A stretch of 64,000 nucleotides of DNA from assembly GCA_003427395.1 (NCBI GenBank), contig BFEA01001179.1, positions 1 to 64,000 on the forward strand. Reading direction: 5' to 3'. Shown here piece by piece: positions 34,169-44,710 of this stretch. Positions within the stretch are counted from its first letter, which is position 1, and every line of letters starts with the position of its first letter. The position numbers and the translations under genes are program-made. Under the pieces are notes generated by a model. That model had not been told where the DNA came from. It ran no database searches and worked only from the letters and a program-made list of their open reading frames with translations. The stretch is from Chara braunii. Taxonomy: Eukaryota; Streptophyta; Charophyceae; Charales; Characeae.

Positions 34169-34699
34169 AGTGGCGATGGTCTGCAGGGGCGACATCTTCA
34201 AGTACTTCGTGAGCTGCTGACGTTAATAGTTGCATTGTCAATTAGTACACAGACAGTAGTTGTGTAGGAAGTAGGATGGGCGTCGAGCGCCAAGTAGGGA
34301 GATAGGGCCTGGACACTCACGTTGGTGGTGGCGAGAGCAAACTCTCATTGACATTGGTTTTCAGTGTTACAATTCTTCATTGGTGTTATATTGGTGCATT
34401 TATGCTTTCTGGACATTGTGATATTGTCTGGCGTTCAATGTGATTGTGCATTCTGGTTATTGTCATCTTGCTATTGCTCATTTTCCTTGCAGTTTTTTTT
34501 TTTTTTTTTTACTTAGGGCCACGTGTTCTGAACCCCCTACATCAATTTCGTTTTTTCAAAAAGCGAGGGAGCGGCCCATTTTCACGTTTACCGGAAATTC
34601 AATAGGATTTTTTCAAATTCAACGGGATTCAATGGGAGTCTAATTCCCCGTTCCCCGTTACAAAGACACACAACCCGTGGCAACAACGTACGTGCGGTT

Positions 34700-35097
34700 G
34701 AAAACACAGTGGCAATTCTATGGAATGCTAGCACTGTTGAACCGTTCAGAATTGGTGGTCGAGAACCATGTACGCATTGTAGTGTCAAATTGTGTCATCA
34801 TGAAAAAAAATGGACAAAGATGTGTTGCCGAAAGGTGCAAAACGTTGTCCTTTATGGGAATGGTCTTGCGAAGGCTTCCTGGAGCATGCGATTCTTTCCC
34901 TTTGGACGTCTTAAACTTCCGACGGCCGATTCTTTCGAAACAATGCGAGGATAATTAATAATAGTTTATCCTTCACATCCTCGCTGTTGAAGCAACCGAG
35001 CAATAATGTTCAAGGATTCCATGGCTAACTTCGGGCTCAAGGTCCAATTTTTCATCGTGTCGATGCATTGGCTGTGGGGGGGGAATGTCTTTAGTTT
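34700..35097 (+). pseudogene. Helitron N-terminal cysteine-rich region
   Basis: A frame from 34709 reads EPCTHCSVKLCHHEKKWTKM then CC. The C-x2-C…C-C pattern and its position match the zinc-finger-like start of plant and algal Helitron proteins, just before the Rep domain. WSMRFFPFGRLKLPT follows, then a stop. From 34960 to 35097 only scattered matches in shifted frames remain (for example MANFGLKVQF near 35020, which resembles the conserved block before the Rep region). Confidence 0.5.
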
Positions 35098-36240
35098 GCG
35101 CAACTTTACTTGCACGATCCTCAACGTTTGGACGATGCGATTGATCAAAGAGTAGACTTGATTAACTTACCTGCACATACATCTGAGGTCGAAGTTAATC
35201 GAATGAAGTACATATTGAGAAGGTTCCACGAATTGCTACGACAATGTAACAATTATGTGAGGGATTTTATGAATGTTGTTGACCTTCCGGCAGAAGCGTT
35301 GAACGAGAGGAAGTTGGTTATAAATCCGGATGCCATGTCTGCTGAAGAACACGTCAGGCATTATAACTGTCCTATGAGTCTACATGAGGTCTGTATTCTG
35401 ATGACTGATGAACTTCTTCCTAGCGAGCTCGTGATTTTTTTGCGTGCTCCTCTTTAGGGTGAGTGGTAAACGGTTGTGGTTCCAAAATGTTCTCGAGCGC
35501 ACGACTGCTTGAGGTTTGTTTTTCTTTTCCCGGAAGGAATTGATATTTGGTCTATCCGACGTGCCTCGGAAGTTGGGTGACCGTCAGGACAGAGTGTCAA
35601 GGAATACTATGCATTTCACCTTCACGAACGAAATGGTGAAAGACCTTGCCTCCTTTATGCAACACATCTTTTCCACGGGTTTTGTTGCATGGCATACGCT
35701 AAAGTTGAATCCCTCCGCTTGAAATGGGTGAGATTCCACACAAAGGAATTGCGGTCGGAGTATAATCAGGATTTACGAGATGCCGTAGAACAAAATCAAC
35801 GTGGTGACGGTGTTGGAACAAAAATGGTTTTATCGTCCACGTTCACTAGGGGGAGTCGATATATGAGTGAAAGATATCACGACAACATGACAATTCTGAT
35901 GCGATTCGGAAAATCGGATTTTTTTACCACTATGACGTACAACACTAACTGATCGGAGATCAAACAAGCCCTGTTGTCAGGTCAATGTCCTAACGACAGA
36001 CCGGATCTTCTCGCGAGAGTGTTCAAAGGTTATCTTTCACAACTCATCGATGAGATAAAGAACACAGGATCTTTGGTAGGGTGAATATAATGTTGTATGT
36101 GGTGGAGTTTCAAATTAGGGGTCTAACACACACACATATATTGATTATCTTGCATTCAGATGATACACTTCGGGATGCGGATGCTGTTGACAATGTGTAT
36201 GAAGGGTTGCCAAATTCATGTTGCACGTGATTTGTGACGC
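35098..36240 (+). pseudogene. Helitron Rep (HUH endonuclease) domain
   Basis: Pieces in shifting frames. 35110-35457 reads LHDPQRLDDAIDQRV, LRQCNNYVRDFMNV and SELVIFLRAPL. 35689-35952 reads LRLKWVRFHTKELRSEYNQD, MVLSSTFTRGSRYMSERYHD and MRFGKSDFFTTMTYNTN. 35953-36060 reads CPNDRPDLLARVFKGYLSQL. Near 36117 comes RGLTHTHILIIL, in which H-T-H (36129-36137) is the two-histidine metal-binding motif that defines HUH nucleases. These blocks match the conserved Helitron-like N-terminal domain in order and spacing. The domain nicks and ligates single-stranded DNA in rolling-circle transposition. Multiple stops make it dead. Confidence 0.8.
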
Positions 36241-36809
36241 GGAGAAACGCGACGTTTGGTGTACGGAGGAGGGAGAATGCACAAAAGGGTTTCCAAAAGA
36301 CATCATTTCGACAACAACATTCAAAGACGAACAAACGTACCCTTCGTATAGGAGAAGGAAACCAAATGACGGTGATTTTACGATTGTTCAAAATGGTGTT
36401 GTTTATGATAATTGTTGTTTGGTTCAGTACAACCGTTACTTGCTAATGAGGCTTGAATGCCACTTGAATGTTGAATATTGTGTTAACATCAAGACGTGCA
36501 AGTATATGTATAAATATGTGTACAAAGGGTGTGACCGTGCTATGGTTTGTGAGCAAGATAGTAATGCGTCCATCGATGAAGTCAAATCGTATCAAGATAT
36601 GTGTGTTGTAGGTGCGTGCGAGGAATGCTGGTGTCTATTCGAGTTCGACCTAGAGGAACAATGACCCGTGGTCAAAAGATTGCCCGTGCATATCGAAAAC
36701 ATGCAAAAAGTGCAATTCAAAACTGAGAATGAGCATGATGTTGTTTCGCATGGGCCCCCGATAACGAAATTGACGGCATGGATAAAAAAAAACTCTTTGA
36801 ATGAACATG
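36218..36809 (+). pseudogene. Helitron region between Rep and helicase
   Basis: An open frame of 148 residues reads EGECTKGFPKDIISTTTFKD, PSYRRRKPNDGDFTIVQNGV, VYDNCCLVQYNRYLLMRLEC, HLNVEYCVNIKTCKYMYKYV and YKGCDRAMV. This is the well-known block that follows the Rep domain in Helitrons. It continues to the hAT insertion at 36818 (…NEHDPK), and the reading resumes on the far side of that insertion (EECPLYAEI at 37763). Confidence 0.82.
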
Positions 36810-36817
36810 ATCCTAAA

Positions 36818-36890
36818 CAGGGTTGTCGAGCCCCGACCCCGCGGCCCTGGCGGGGGTCCCGGGGGCCGGGGGTCGGTACCCCTGGCCTTG

Positions 36891-36940
<50 letters not shown>

Positions 36941-37754
36941 GAGGGGTGCGCAGCCGCAGCCTGGAACCCCCTGGGCCAAACTGCAATATTGCAGTTTTGG
37001 CCCGACCTTAGGCGCCCCGCGGGGCTACACCCCCTCCTCGTGAGCCGGGGTAGTGAGGGNNNNNNNNNNNNNNNNNNNNNNNNNNNNNNNNNNNNNNNNN
37101 NNNNNNNNNNNNNNNNNNNNNNNNNNNNNNNNNNNNNNNNNNNNNNNNNNNNNNNNNNNNNNNNNNNNNNNNNNNNNNNNNNNNNNNNNNNNNNNNNNNN
37201 NNNNNNNNNNNNNNNNNNNNNNNNNNNNNNNNNNNNNNNNNNNNNNNNNNNNNNNNNNNNNNNNNNNNNNNNNNNNNNNNNNNNNNNNNNNNNNNNNNNN
37301 NNNNNNNNNNNNNNNNNNNNNNNNNNNNNNNNNNNNNNNNNNNNNNNNNNNNNNNNNNNNNNNNNNNNNNNNNNNNNNNNNNNNNNNNNNNNNNNNNNNN
37401 NNNNNNNNNNNNNNNNNNNNNNNNNNNNNNNNNNNNNNNNNNNNNNNNNNNNNNNNNNNNNNNNNNNNNNNNNNNNNNNNNNNNNNNNNNNNNNNNNNNN
37501 NNNNNNNNNNNNNNNNNNNNNNNNNNNNNNNNNNNNNNNNNNNNNNNNNNNNNNNNNNNNNNNNNNNNNNNNNNNNNNNNNNNNNNNNNNNNNNNNNNNN
37601 NNNNNNNNNNNNNNNNNNNNNNNNNNNNNNNNNNNNNNNNNNNNNNNNNNNNNNNNNNNNNNNNNNNNNNNNNNNNNNNNNCCCCGCGGCGGGGTTCCGA
37701 GGGTCAAACCTCTACCCCGGCTTTGCCCCCGGGGACCCCCGCGTGACAACCCTG
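36818..37754. mobile_element. Non-autonomous hAT-type DNA transposon inside the Helitron
   Basis: The ends are perfect 10-base inverted repeats: CAGGGTTGTC at 36818-36827 and GACAACCCTG at 37745-37754. They are flanked by identical 8-base target duplications ATCCTAAA (36810-36817 and 37755-37762). An 8-bp duplication and a CAGGG-type end are the marks of the hAT superfamily. Removing the element and one duplication restores the Helitron frame across the site. The interior is G/C-rich and holds a 44-base A run (36893-36936), a strong inverted repeat at 36973-37003 (GGGCCAAACTGCAAT and its complement) and an N gap (37060-37681). No transposase frame is seen in the sequenced part. Confidence 0.88.
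37060..37681. other. Assembly gap (622 N)
   Basis: Run of N inside the hAT-type element. The real length is unknown. Confidence 0.99.
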
Positions 37755-37762
37755 ATCCTAAA

Positions 37763-39548
37763 GAGGAGTGTCCTCTATATGCAGAGATCGTTAATACTCA
37801 TGTGTGGGACAACAAATATAATAAGTGGAATTGAAGAAAGGATGATCATGGTCTCTTTGAAAAGATCTCTCAGTTGCATCATGTGAGGATCACTGAAGGC
37901 GATTGATTCTATCTACGTGTATTGCTAAACCATGAACATGTTAGTGGGGTATGCTCTTTTACCGAAATTCATAGAGTGGACGAAGTCGAATACTATTCTT
38001 TCTGATCCGTGTGCCTTCAATTGGGCCTTTTGCAAACCGACGATGCATACGATCAATGCATTGACACAGCTGCGACGCATTATATGGGTAAAGAAGTTCG
38101 TAAAGTATTTGCTATGGTTATCGCCGTTGATCCAGTGAACGATCCAATCTATTTTTTTGAACGACATTAGGATAAGATGTATGACGATTTTTAGTATCGT
38201 GCAGACAATGAAATGGTTCCCCCGAACATTTTGCAATCGTTTCTTATTTTATCTTGACCGTATTTTGGACGAGTCCAAAAAAAACATCCGCCGGTTCTGC
38301 CTTTATTATCCAATGCACGACGAGAAAACAATTGTTGAGAACATAACCAGACATTACGAGAACAGAACGGTATCATCGATTCTAAACGACGAGTTGTCGT
38401 ATGATCCGCTTCAAATGCAACGCAAACACGACTCTAATTTTGACGTTTTCGACCACGCCAACGAGTGTTGGTAGAAAGAGTTGTTCGGGTTATGCAAGAA
38501 AAAAAACCGTTGTGTGTTTTTGTTACTGCACCCACTGGAAGAGGAAACATTTTTTGCATCGAAACGATTTTGGCGGGTATCAGGTCCCGTTCTGCCATTG
38601 GACTGACCGTGGTGTCCAGTGGCATAACTGCGATTTTTTTAACAGTGACATGGTTGCACCTTTGAAACCCGATAACACTCGTCCCTTCTTAATTCCGAAA
38701 CAAAATCTTGCAGAACTCATCTGTCGTGCAGACTTGATTGTTTGAAAAAAGACTCCGATGAGTAACAAGTTTCACTTTAAAGCTCTTTACGTTACGTTTC
38801 ATGACCTCTATAACAATAACGAGCCGTTTGGTGAGAAAGTTCTACTTCTTGCTGAGAATTTTGGACTGGTTTTGCTTGTTGTGAAACACTGATCGCGAGC
38901 GCAACAAATTGATGACTCCATCAAAATGTCTCCTTTGTGGAACTTTTTGAGGTTCATTAACTCAGCGAAAATATGTGAATCTTAAGCTTATTTGATGACA
39001 AAATGACATGAATGTATGCCCACGTTTTCATGTATGTTGGGAATGGTGAACGTCCTCGTGTTGTTTCTAATGAGTCTGCTGCAGTCAGATTACCACGTGA
39101 GATTTGTACAGATAAACCAATTGATGAGTTGATTTCATGAACGTCTGACTATGTGTCCAACCACGTGGGGGACGCCGAGTATTTCTCACCTCGATTAATT
39201 TTATACCCCTACTGATGACGATGTCGGTTCTGTTAACAATCGTGTTCTTTACGATTTCCCTAAGGAAGTGCATGAGTTTTTCAGCGTTAATTGTCCTGAT
39301 TCGGATGATACCGAACTCGGTATTGAGTGAGAGTTTTTAAACTCTCTCAATGAATCAGACCTTCCACGTTACAAGCTGCACTTAAAATTTGTGTGTCCGT
39401 GATGTTTTTGTGAAATTTGTCGTCGAAGCAAGGACTTTGCGACGGTACAAGGCTAATTATAAAAACGATCGTTAATGATAATTTGTTGAAAGTGACAATA
39501 ATGCGCACGGGTAAGATAGCGATGATCCCCAACATTGATCTGACAAGC
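37763..39548 (+). pseudogene. Helitron PIF1-type helicase, N-terminal and middle part
   Basis: Broken frames in order: EECPLYAEIVNTHVWDNKYN (37763), HHVRITEG and YLRVLLNHEHVSG (37870-37950), GLLQTDDAYDQCIDTAATHY, MGKEVRKVFAMV (38020-38120), ERVVRVMQEKKPLCVFVTAP (38470-38530), CIETILAGIRSRSAIGLTVV and SSGITAIFL. Helicase motif I (P-loop, GxxGxGKT type) is degenerate here (APTGRGNIF), so ATP binding is probably lost. Later pieces read QNLAELICRADLIV (38700), NNEPFGEKVLLLAENF (38818) and LPREICTDKPIDELIS (39090). Motif order and neighbours identify the C-terminal helicase of the Helitron protein. The protein is interrupted at 39549. Confidence 0.78.
39371..39548 (+). repeat. 178-bp direct repeat, left copy
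   Basis: Identical to 41629-41806 except for about 14 substitutions counted by eye (near 92% identity), with no length change. It encodes helicase sequence (IIKTIVNDNLLKVTIMRTGK, MIPNIDLTS). Together with the right copy it brackets the foreign insertion 39549-41628. Confidence 0.9.
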
Positions 39549-41628
39549 ACCACGGGTTCATAGCAGAGGATGTCTGGGGCCACAACGTCGCCTGACACCC
39601 TAGGAAATTCGAACCAGCTGTAAAGAATGGAAAGTGGGTCATGGCAATAAAGGAAGCCGACGACAAGTGGAGTGGCCTAAACAGACTGGGAGCGGGTCCA
39701 TTTAAGAAAAAGACCAGAGAAACTTTAGTGGAGCATTTGAGTGTAGTAAGCCCCGAAAGGAGCCCACATGACGTCAATGCGTATGCACGCCAAAAGCTCG
39801 ACGAGCTCTACAATAACAAAATGTTGGAGTTTCGAGCGTCTTTCTACATACTTGAAACGACACTGTCTCGTGACGTTGATTGGCGCATGCCGCAACCTCC
39901 AGCTGGTGGTCAGCATACGGGAGGCAGTGGAGGAGGTGACGGAGGAGACGGCTCAAAATCTGGTGGAGAAGGTGACGGAGCAGACGGCTCATGATCTGGT
40001 GCTGACAAAGCAGAGGGGAATGGGTCTGGGGGAGAGGGTTCTAGCGAAAAGCGATTTGCCGGAAAGGGGTTAGGCGTAACGTCGTCTGGATCAAACGGGT
40101 CCGGCGGAAAGGGGTCCGGCGGAAAGGGCTCAGGCGGAAAGGGGTCGGGTGGAAAGCATAAAGCTTTCGGGAGTCGCGAGTCAAGGGGATCTCAAAGCCA
40201 CTGCGAAGGGAGTCGAGCTTCCGACATGCGAGACGAGGCCGCCCTGAGGTCTTATCAAGTGCGAGTATATTCGCACCTTTTTGCGAGGACTTTGTTTCAC
40301 AATGCCGAGGAGAGTCTGTGCCAGAATACGCAGCCAGCGTATCCTGTGGACAACACCTTGGTCCTGCACCCCTTGGAAGAAGGCGAACGTCTTCAGCGTA
40401 CGGTGACATCTCCTGAGCGGCAAAACTATTCCTTACTAGGAACTGCGTTTTCGTTTTGCCTGGATGTCGGGATGCCTACATTGCGAAGCAGCGAAGGTGT
40501 GAGCATCAACTCCCTGAGCTCTAGCGAGCGCCGCAAAGTCCGAATAGATTTGGGGTTACCGACTTCCCCCTGCGGACCGTCCGCCGGCAGTGCTGCTCAC
40601 ACTACAATTCTGCAAGGCGAAGAACATGTGAGGTCCAACCCCCAACATCTTCAGTTGGGCACAGTGTTCCCCTGCTCACCGTCGTTCTCAATTGTAAGGA
40701 CTCAAGACTGGTCGTCTCGCAAAGTGCTGGAGGGGCCCGCCGCAGGAGTGTTGGAGACCTGGGCTATCGAGTGTCAATGTCATGCTTCAGAGGGTGCGTC
40801 CATCGACTTTGAGAGCAAGAGTACAGCAGCTCCGGGGGAAGAGGAGCTCTCGCAGGAAGCGCATGTTGTGCAGCGGGAAGAGGAGACTCAACAATGGCCA
40901 CCTCAGAAAGTGTTGGAGGGGCTCGATGCAGGAGTGTTGGAGACCGGGGCTAGCGAGCATCAATGTCATGCTTCAGAGGGTGCATCCGTCGATTTTGAGA
41001 GCAAGAGTACAACAACTCGGGGGGAAGAGGAACTCTTATAGGAAGCGCATGTTGTGTGGGAAGAGGAACTTCTCCAGGGCTCATCGAAAAATACCATCAA
41101 CATCGGGGACACCGAAGAGGTTCTGCACAGTGGGTCGCCATTGATGACGCAAGAGGATGACGTTAAGGGAGGTCAATGGACGTTTGTAGAAGGCAAAGAC
41201 CGTGGGGATGAAGGACGTGCGTGGACGTTTGTGGAAGCTCGGCTTCTTGGCGATGTGGAAGGCGAAGAAGAACCTGTGGTGGAAGCTCAACTTCTTGGCT
41301 ATGAGAAAGGCGAAGAACGCGTGGTAGAAGCTCGACTTTTTGGCAGTGAGGTGTCGGTCGGCGTCAAGGATACCGAATCGGCTGTGCATAGTGAGTCTAG
41401 GTTGACGATGCCTCTCCACATGGATCCAAAGCGGAAAGATCGTGATTCTCCATCCACCCGCTGCGGTGAAGAACAAGGTGATCGAGCGTTTGTCGTCAGT
41501 ACCGGTCGGGAAATGGTACTTCATGAAGCCATCGAGTTGGTTAGCGACTCAGTTGTGGTTGAGGTGCCGAACATCGAATCCTCCGTGGATGTTGGCACAG
41601 TGGCGCGACAGGAGGCCGATTTCACATC
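39549..41628 (+). pseudogene. C-terminal fragment of the ParB/methyltransferase-like gene inserted in the Helitron
   Basis: An inverted paralogue of 47270-49580. It begins in the middle of the parent gene (AEDVWGHNVA) and carries the following: GKWVMAIKEADDKWSGLNRL; ERSPHDVNAYARQKLDELYN; a Gly/Ser/Lys linker with GSGGKGSGGKGSGGK repeats (40020-40160); a 271-residue open frame (40226-41041) starting MRDEAALRSYQVRVYSHLF, with two 62-residue repeat units (186-bp period, 40721 and 40907); and an acidic tail (VEARLLGDVEGEEEPVVEAQ). Homology to the - strand gene stops at 41625 (GAGGCCGATTTCAC). The - strand copy has three repeat units. The fragment lacks the ParB-like and methyltransferase-like parts. 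Confidence 0.75.
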
Positions 41629-41806
41629 ACAAGCTGCACTTAAAATTTGTGTGTCCGTGATGCTTTTGTGAAATTTATCGCCGAACCAAGGACTTTGCAA
41701 CGCTACACAGCTAATTATAAAAATTATTGTTAATGATAATTTGTTGGAAGTGACAATAATGCGCACGGGTAAGACAACGATGATCCCCAACATTGATCTG
41801 ACAAGC
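41629..41806 (+). repeat. 178-bp direct repeat, right copy
   Basis: Right-hand member of the pair at 39371-39548. The helicase reading goes on from this copy (DGEKNKFK), so the left copy is the duplicated side or both derive from a long target duplication. Confidence 0.9.
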
Positions 41807-42058
41807 GATGGCGAGAAAAACAAGTTCAAATAGTTTTTGAGATAATTTTCAGTTCGTCTTGTTTTTGCTATAACGATTAACAAGTCGCAAGGACAAACCG
41901 TATTGCTTGTGGAGGTTTGGCAGCACAAGCCGTTTTTTGCGCATGACGAATTGTACGTTACTTCGCCGAGTGTTGGTCATCCCACCACCATCCGTGTTGC
42001 GTTGCCTGAGAAGAATTTTTTGACGAAAAATATTGTATATCATGAATTTTTTGGATGA
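41629..42058 (+). pseudogene. Helitron helicase C-terminal part
   Basis: Reads VTIMRTGKTTMIPNIDLTS, FAITINKSQGQTVLLVEVW, FFAHDELYVTSPSVGHPTTI and RVALPEKNFLTKNIVYHEFF, then TGA at 42056-42058. The TINKSQGQT box followed by a LYVT-S-V pattern is the signature end of PIF1-family helicases in Helitrons. Two internal stops are present (around 41832 and 41841). Confidence 0.82.
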
Positions 42059-42094
42059 GTTGTTCAATTAATTTCGTTTTTTTTTTCGTCGCAG

Positions 42095-42625
42095 GTGACT
42101 CCCGAATGCCCCATAACTACGACATTCGTGCTAAGAGGAAAGCAATTGGAAACCAGCAATAGTACTCAATATAATCCGAATGTTACGTCAAAAGTTGGAG
42201 CCAAATATTCGGGGAGATCGAAGAAAAATGGAAATGATGAGAGACCGGTCAATCTTGGAAGTGAACATGCTCAGGACGATCATGTTGTTTTTGGTGAAGT
42301 TGAACGTGCATGTTTGCAAGGGAATACCATTGCTGATGCTGAGAACATGGTTGTGGTTGAGGGTGGTGACGATTGTCGTGCTGATGGGGATGGTACATGT
42401 AAGGATCTATCGGGTAGTCCTAATAACCTTACATTTCCCGATGACGAGGACAGTAACGTTACAAATGATTCGAAAGAAGATTGTGTTGAATCTACATTCA
42501 AGAGAAGAAAAAGTCGTGGTGCGAAAACTAATGTTCCGGGTTCCCTCGAAGTGTTGGAGCCTACCTTGGTGATAATTGGGTGGGACGACAACCTGTTGTT
42601 GATGAAACGGGAACTCGGATTGTGA
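42095..42625 (+). CDS. Unrecognised ORF after the Helitron helicase
   Basis: An open frame of about 176 residues starting 37 bases after the helicase stop, following a TTTTTTTTTTCGTCGCAG stretch that resembles a polypyrimidine tract and 3' splice site. It is Asn/Asp/Ser-rich and acidic in the middle (DDCRADGDGTCKD, PDDEDSNVTNDSKEDCVE), then basic (FKRRKSRGAKTN). I recognise no domain. It may be an extra exon of the Helitron protein, a captured host fragment or chance. Confidence 0.35.
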   Translation: MTPECPITTTFVLRGKQLETSNSTQYNPNVTSKVGAKYSGRSKKNGNDERPVNLGSEHAQDDHVVFGEVERACLQGNTIADAENMVVVEGGDDCRADGDGTCKDLSGSPNNLTFPDDEDSNVTNDSKEDCVESTFKRRKSRGAKTNVPGSLEVLEPTLVIIGWDDNLLLMKRELGL

Positions 42626-43777
42626 GAGCGCTGAATACGCTCCCCTGCGATGCACTTGTATCTCTTCCGTTTTCCAGACGGGTCGTTGGACGTGCACGTA
42701 TTCGTAATTCGTGTTCGCAATATCAACGCAGTGGACGAAAAAGAGATGTTTGCGCCACACCGCAAACACAAATCCTTCGGGGGTTATTGTGGTGCCCAAT
42801 GATAATGATGCACCCAGACACACTTCGAATTTGCGAGCTTACCTTGTTATATGGTTTGACGATACGAAGAAGATTGACATGCAAAATGTCTTGACTAAGG
42901 TGCTTTTTAAAATGTTTATAAAAAGTGTCAGAATCGTACAAGATGGACGAATATGAGAAAACTTCCTCGACTGAAAAATAAACAAACTCACTGATATGTG
43001 GTTGGAACGACGATTCTCTCTTTCTTCAAAGTCGTTGAATGTTTTGAATTTGGAGGTTTCTTCGATGTTGCAATCGTTTTTGAACGATGAGTTCGTTGCC
43101 TTCTCTAATGAGGAGATTACCAAGATGACAATTCATTTACCACATTGTCCAACAGACGGGACCATTCCTGAAGCCTTTCACAAATATGCACGGATACAAA
43201 ACCTTCTCAAAAGGATTCCTCCCGTGGTTGCTTCTTCCACTCCTCATTTCGCTCCGGTCCGTGGACTCTCTCTTTAAGCAGCATCTCCTCTAAATTTTCA
43301 ACGTCTTGCGGATTTTGCTCCACCATCCAGTATGTCAACGCTGATTGTCACTACTTCTGTTGTTCTTTTTGTTTTGCCTGCCGCTACGACTACTGCGTCT
43401 CTTATCAATTCTGTTGTGTCCGCTCTTACACCATCAACAGAACATATGCATGCCCATACAGGACCCTTGGGACAACCAAGTTCTTCTAATTTTAACATTG
43501 TCATATGTGACTCTCTTGAATCTATTGTGCCCAAAAAGACACTTGCACACCTGTCCCATCTTGACAGTTCTCATAGGATTCAAAATATTGTGGAAGCAGC
43601 AGAGGAATTGAATACGAGCATGAACACTTGGAGGTGTGTGGATGTTGTAATTCATCTCGATTACAATCGTCAAGGACAGGGTCGATTCAAAACTTTCGAG
43701 GAGTATCGTCACAAAGTGTTGCAACGAGTTTTTCTTCGTGAGGTGTTGCAAGAGTATCGTTTCAGCGAAGGAAGTTG
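42626..43777 (+). pseudogene. Unrecognised coding-like region before the Helitron 3' end
   Basis: Successive + strand frames look protein-like but are broken: 42711-42953 (NTNPSGVIVVPNDNDAPRHT, YLVIWFDDTKKIDMQNVLTK), 42996-43277 (RRFSLSSKSLNVLNLEVSSM, EEITKMTIHLPHCPTDGTIP) and 43332-43778 (TSVVLFVLPAATTTASLINS, VVIHLDYNRQGQGRFKTFEE). I cannot assign a family. The length and the same-strand order after the helicase are consistent with a gene fragment carried by the Helitron. It could equally be the decayed end of the transposase gene. Confidence 0.3.
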
Positions 43778-43915
43778 ATTGGTCTTATGAGAGATATAGG
43801 AAGAGAGAGATCTTCATTAGACGGTCGTCTAGCCCTTGCCTTCATGAGAAATTTTCATCTTCGGTTTCAGTTACGTGATTGCCCCTACAAGAAGTATGGA
43901 AAGAGAGAAAAAAAC

Positions 43916-43922
<7 letters not shown>

Positions 43923-43999
<77 letters not shown>

Positions 44000-44000
44000 C
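43923..44000. repeat. (AT)n then (GA)n compound microsatellite
   Basis: About 23 AT units to 43969, then GA units with one interruption to about 44000. Confidence 0.97.
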
Positions 44001-44189
44001 GGCTTAAATAATCTTGACGTAATATTTTTGCGTTTTTTAAGTCGACGTTGATTTCACTACGCAATAATTGTGGCTTTATCATACTGCGGTCACTTGCTTA
44101 CTGTAATGGAACGAAAAATCTTCATATGAAACTTTTTTTTCTTTGTACACTCGTGTTCATTTTCCTTTATTTTTTGCTCTTTTGTTGCT

Positions 44190-44191
<2 letters not shown>

Positions 44192-44236
<45 letters not shown>

Positions 44237-44261
44237 TTTTCTCTTTTTCTCTTTCTCTCTA

Positions 44262-44310
<49 letters not shown>

Positions 44311-44314
44311 TTAT

Positions 44315-44381
<67 letters not shown>
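44192..44381. repeat. (CT)n and (ATCT)n compound microsatellite
   Basis: CT units from 44192 to about 44280 with T-rich interruptions, then about 25 ATCT tetranucleotides with TTAT variants near 44311. CT/T-rich sequence continues to about 44520. Long frames through it (LSLSLS, YLSIYLSI) are artefacts. Confidence 0.97.
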
Positions 44382-44666
44382 GCTATCTCTTTATATATCT
44401 CTTTATCTCTTCATTTATCTCTCTGTCTCTATGTTTTTCTTTCTTTCTCTCTCTCTTTGTCTGTTTCTATCTCTCCTCGCCCTTCTCATGGTTTTTTTTT
44501 TCTTTTTTTTTTCTATTTATCACTTTTTATTCATGAATTAAACTTAGACTTTGTAGTAAGTTTTCGATTATTATTTATTACCATGTGATTCGTTTTTTGT
44601 TTTTTTTAGTCTGTCTCAGTTTATGGGAATGGTCCATGTCAGGATGCCTACAACATTTCTTATTTC

Positions 44667-44710
44667 TGCGGGCATAACCCGCACCGCCCGCATTGCGGGT
44701 GCTTATCTAG
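44667..44710 (+). other. Candidate Helitron 3' terminus
   Basis: Two GC-rich hairpins, TGCGGG-cataa-CCCGCA (44667-44683) and CCCGCA-T-TGCGGG (44687-44699), are followed by TGCTTAT and CTAG (44707-44710), then T. Helitrons end in a hairpin shortly before CTRR and insert between A and T. LTR D homology starts at the following TATATAT (44711), as expected if the Helitron sits in an LTR. The matching 5' end was not found, so the call is provisional. Confidence 0.5.

Larger units (their letters stand above)
34700..44710 (+). mobile_element. Degraded Helitron with nested insertions
   Basis: Helitrons are rolling-circle DNA transposons encoding one Rep/helicase protein. The order here is a cysteine-rich N-terminus (34700-35097), Rep domain (35098-36240), linker domain (36218-36809), PIF1-type helicase (37755-39548 and 41629-42058), two further ORF regions (42095-43777), simple repeats and a candidate 3' terminus (hairpins plus CTAG, 44667-44710). 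It is interrupted by a hAT element and by a 2.1-kb gene fragment. The 5' terminus (TC after an A) was not located, so the start given is that of the coding region. Confidence 0.75.

Noticed and set aside
36592-37834. Frames of 385-388 residues across the second N gap
   Set aside because: They read through a hAT-type insertion, a poly-A run and Ns, and are not one gene.
44048-44536. 162-residue Ser/Leu/Tyr/Ile-rich frame
   Set aside because: Translation of CT and ATCT microsatellites.
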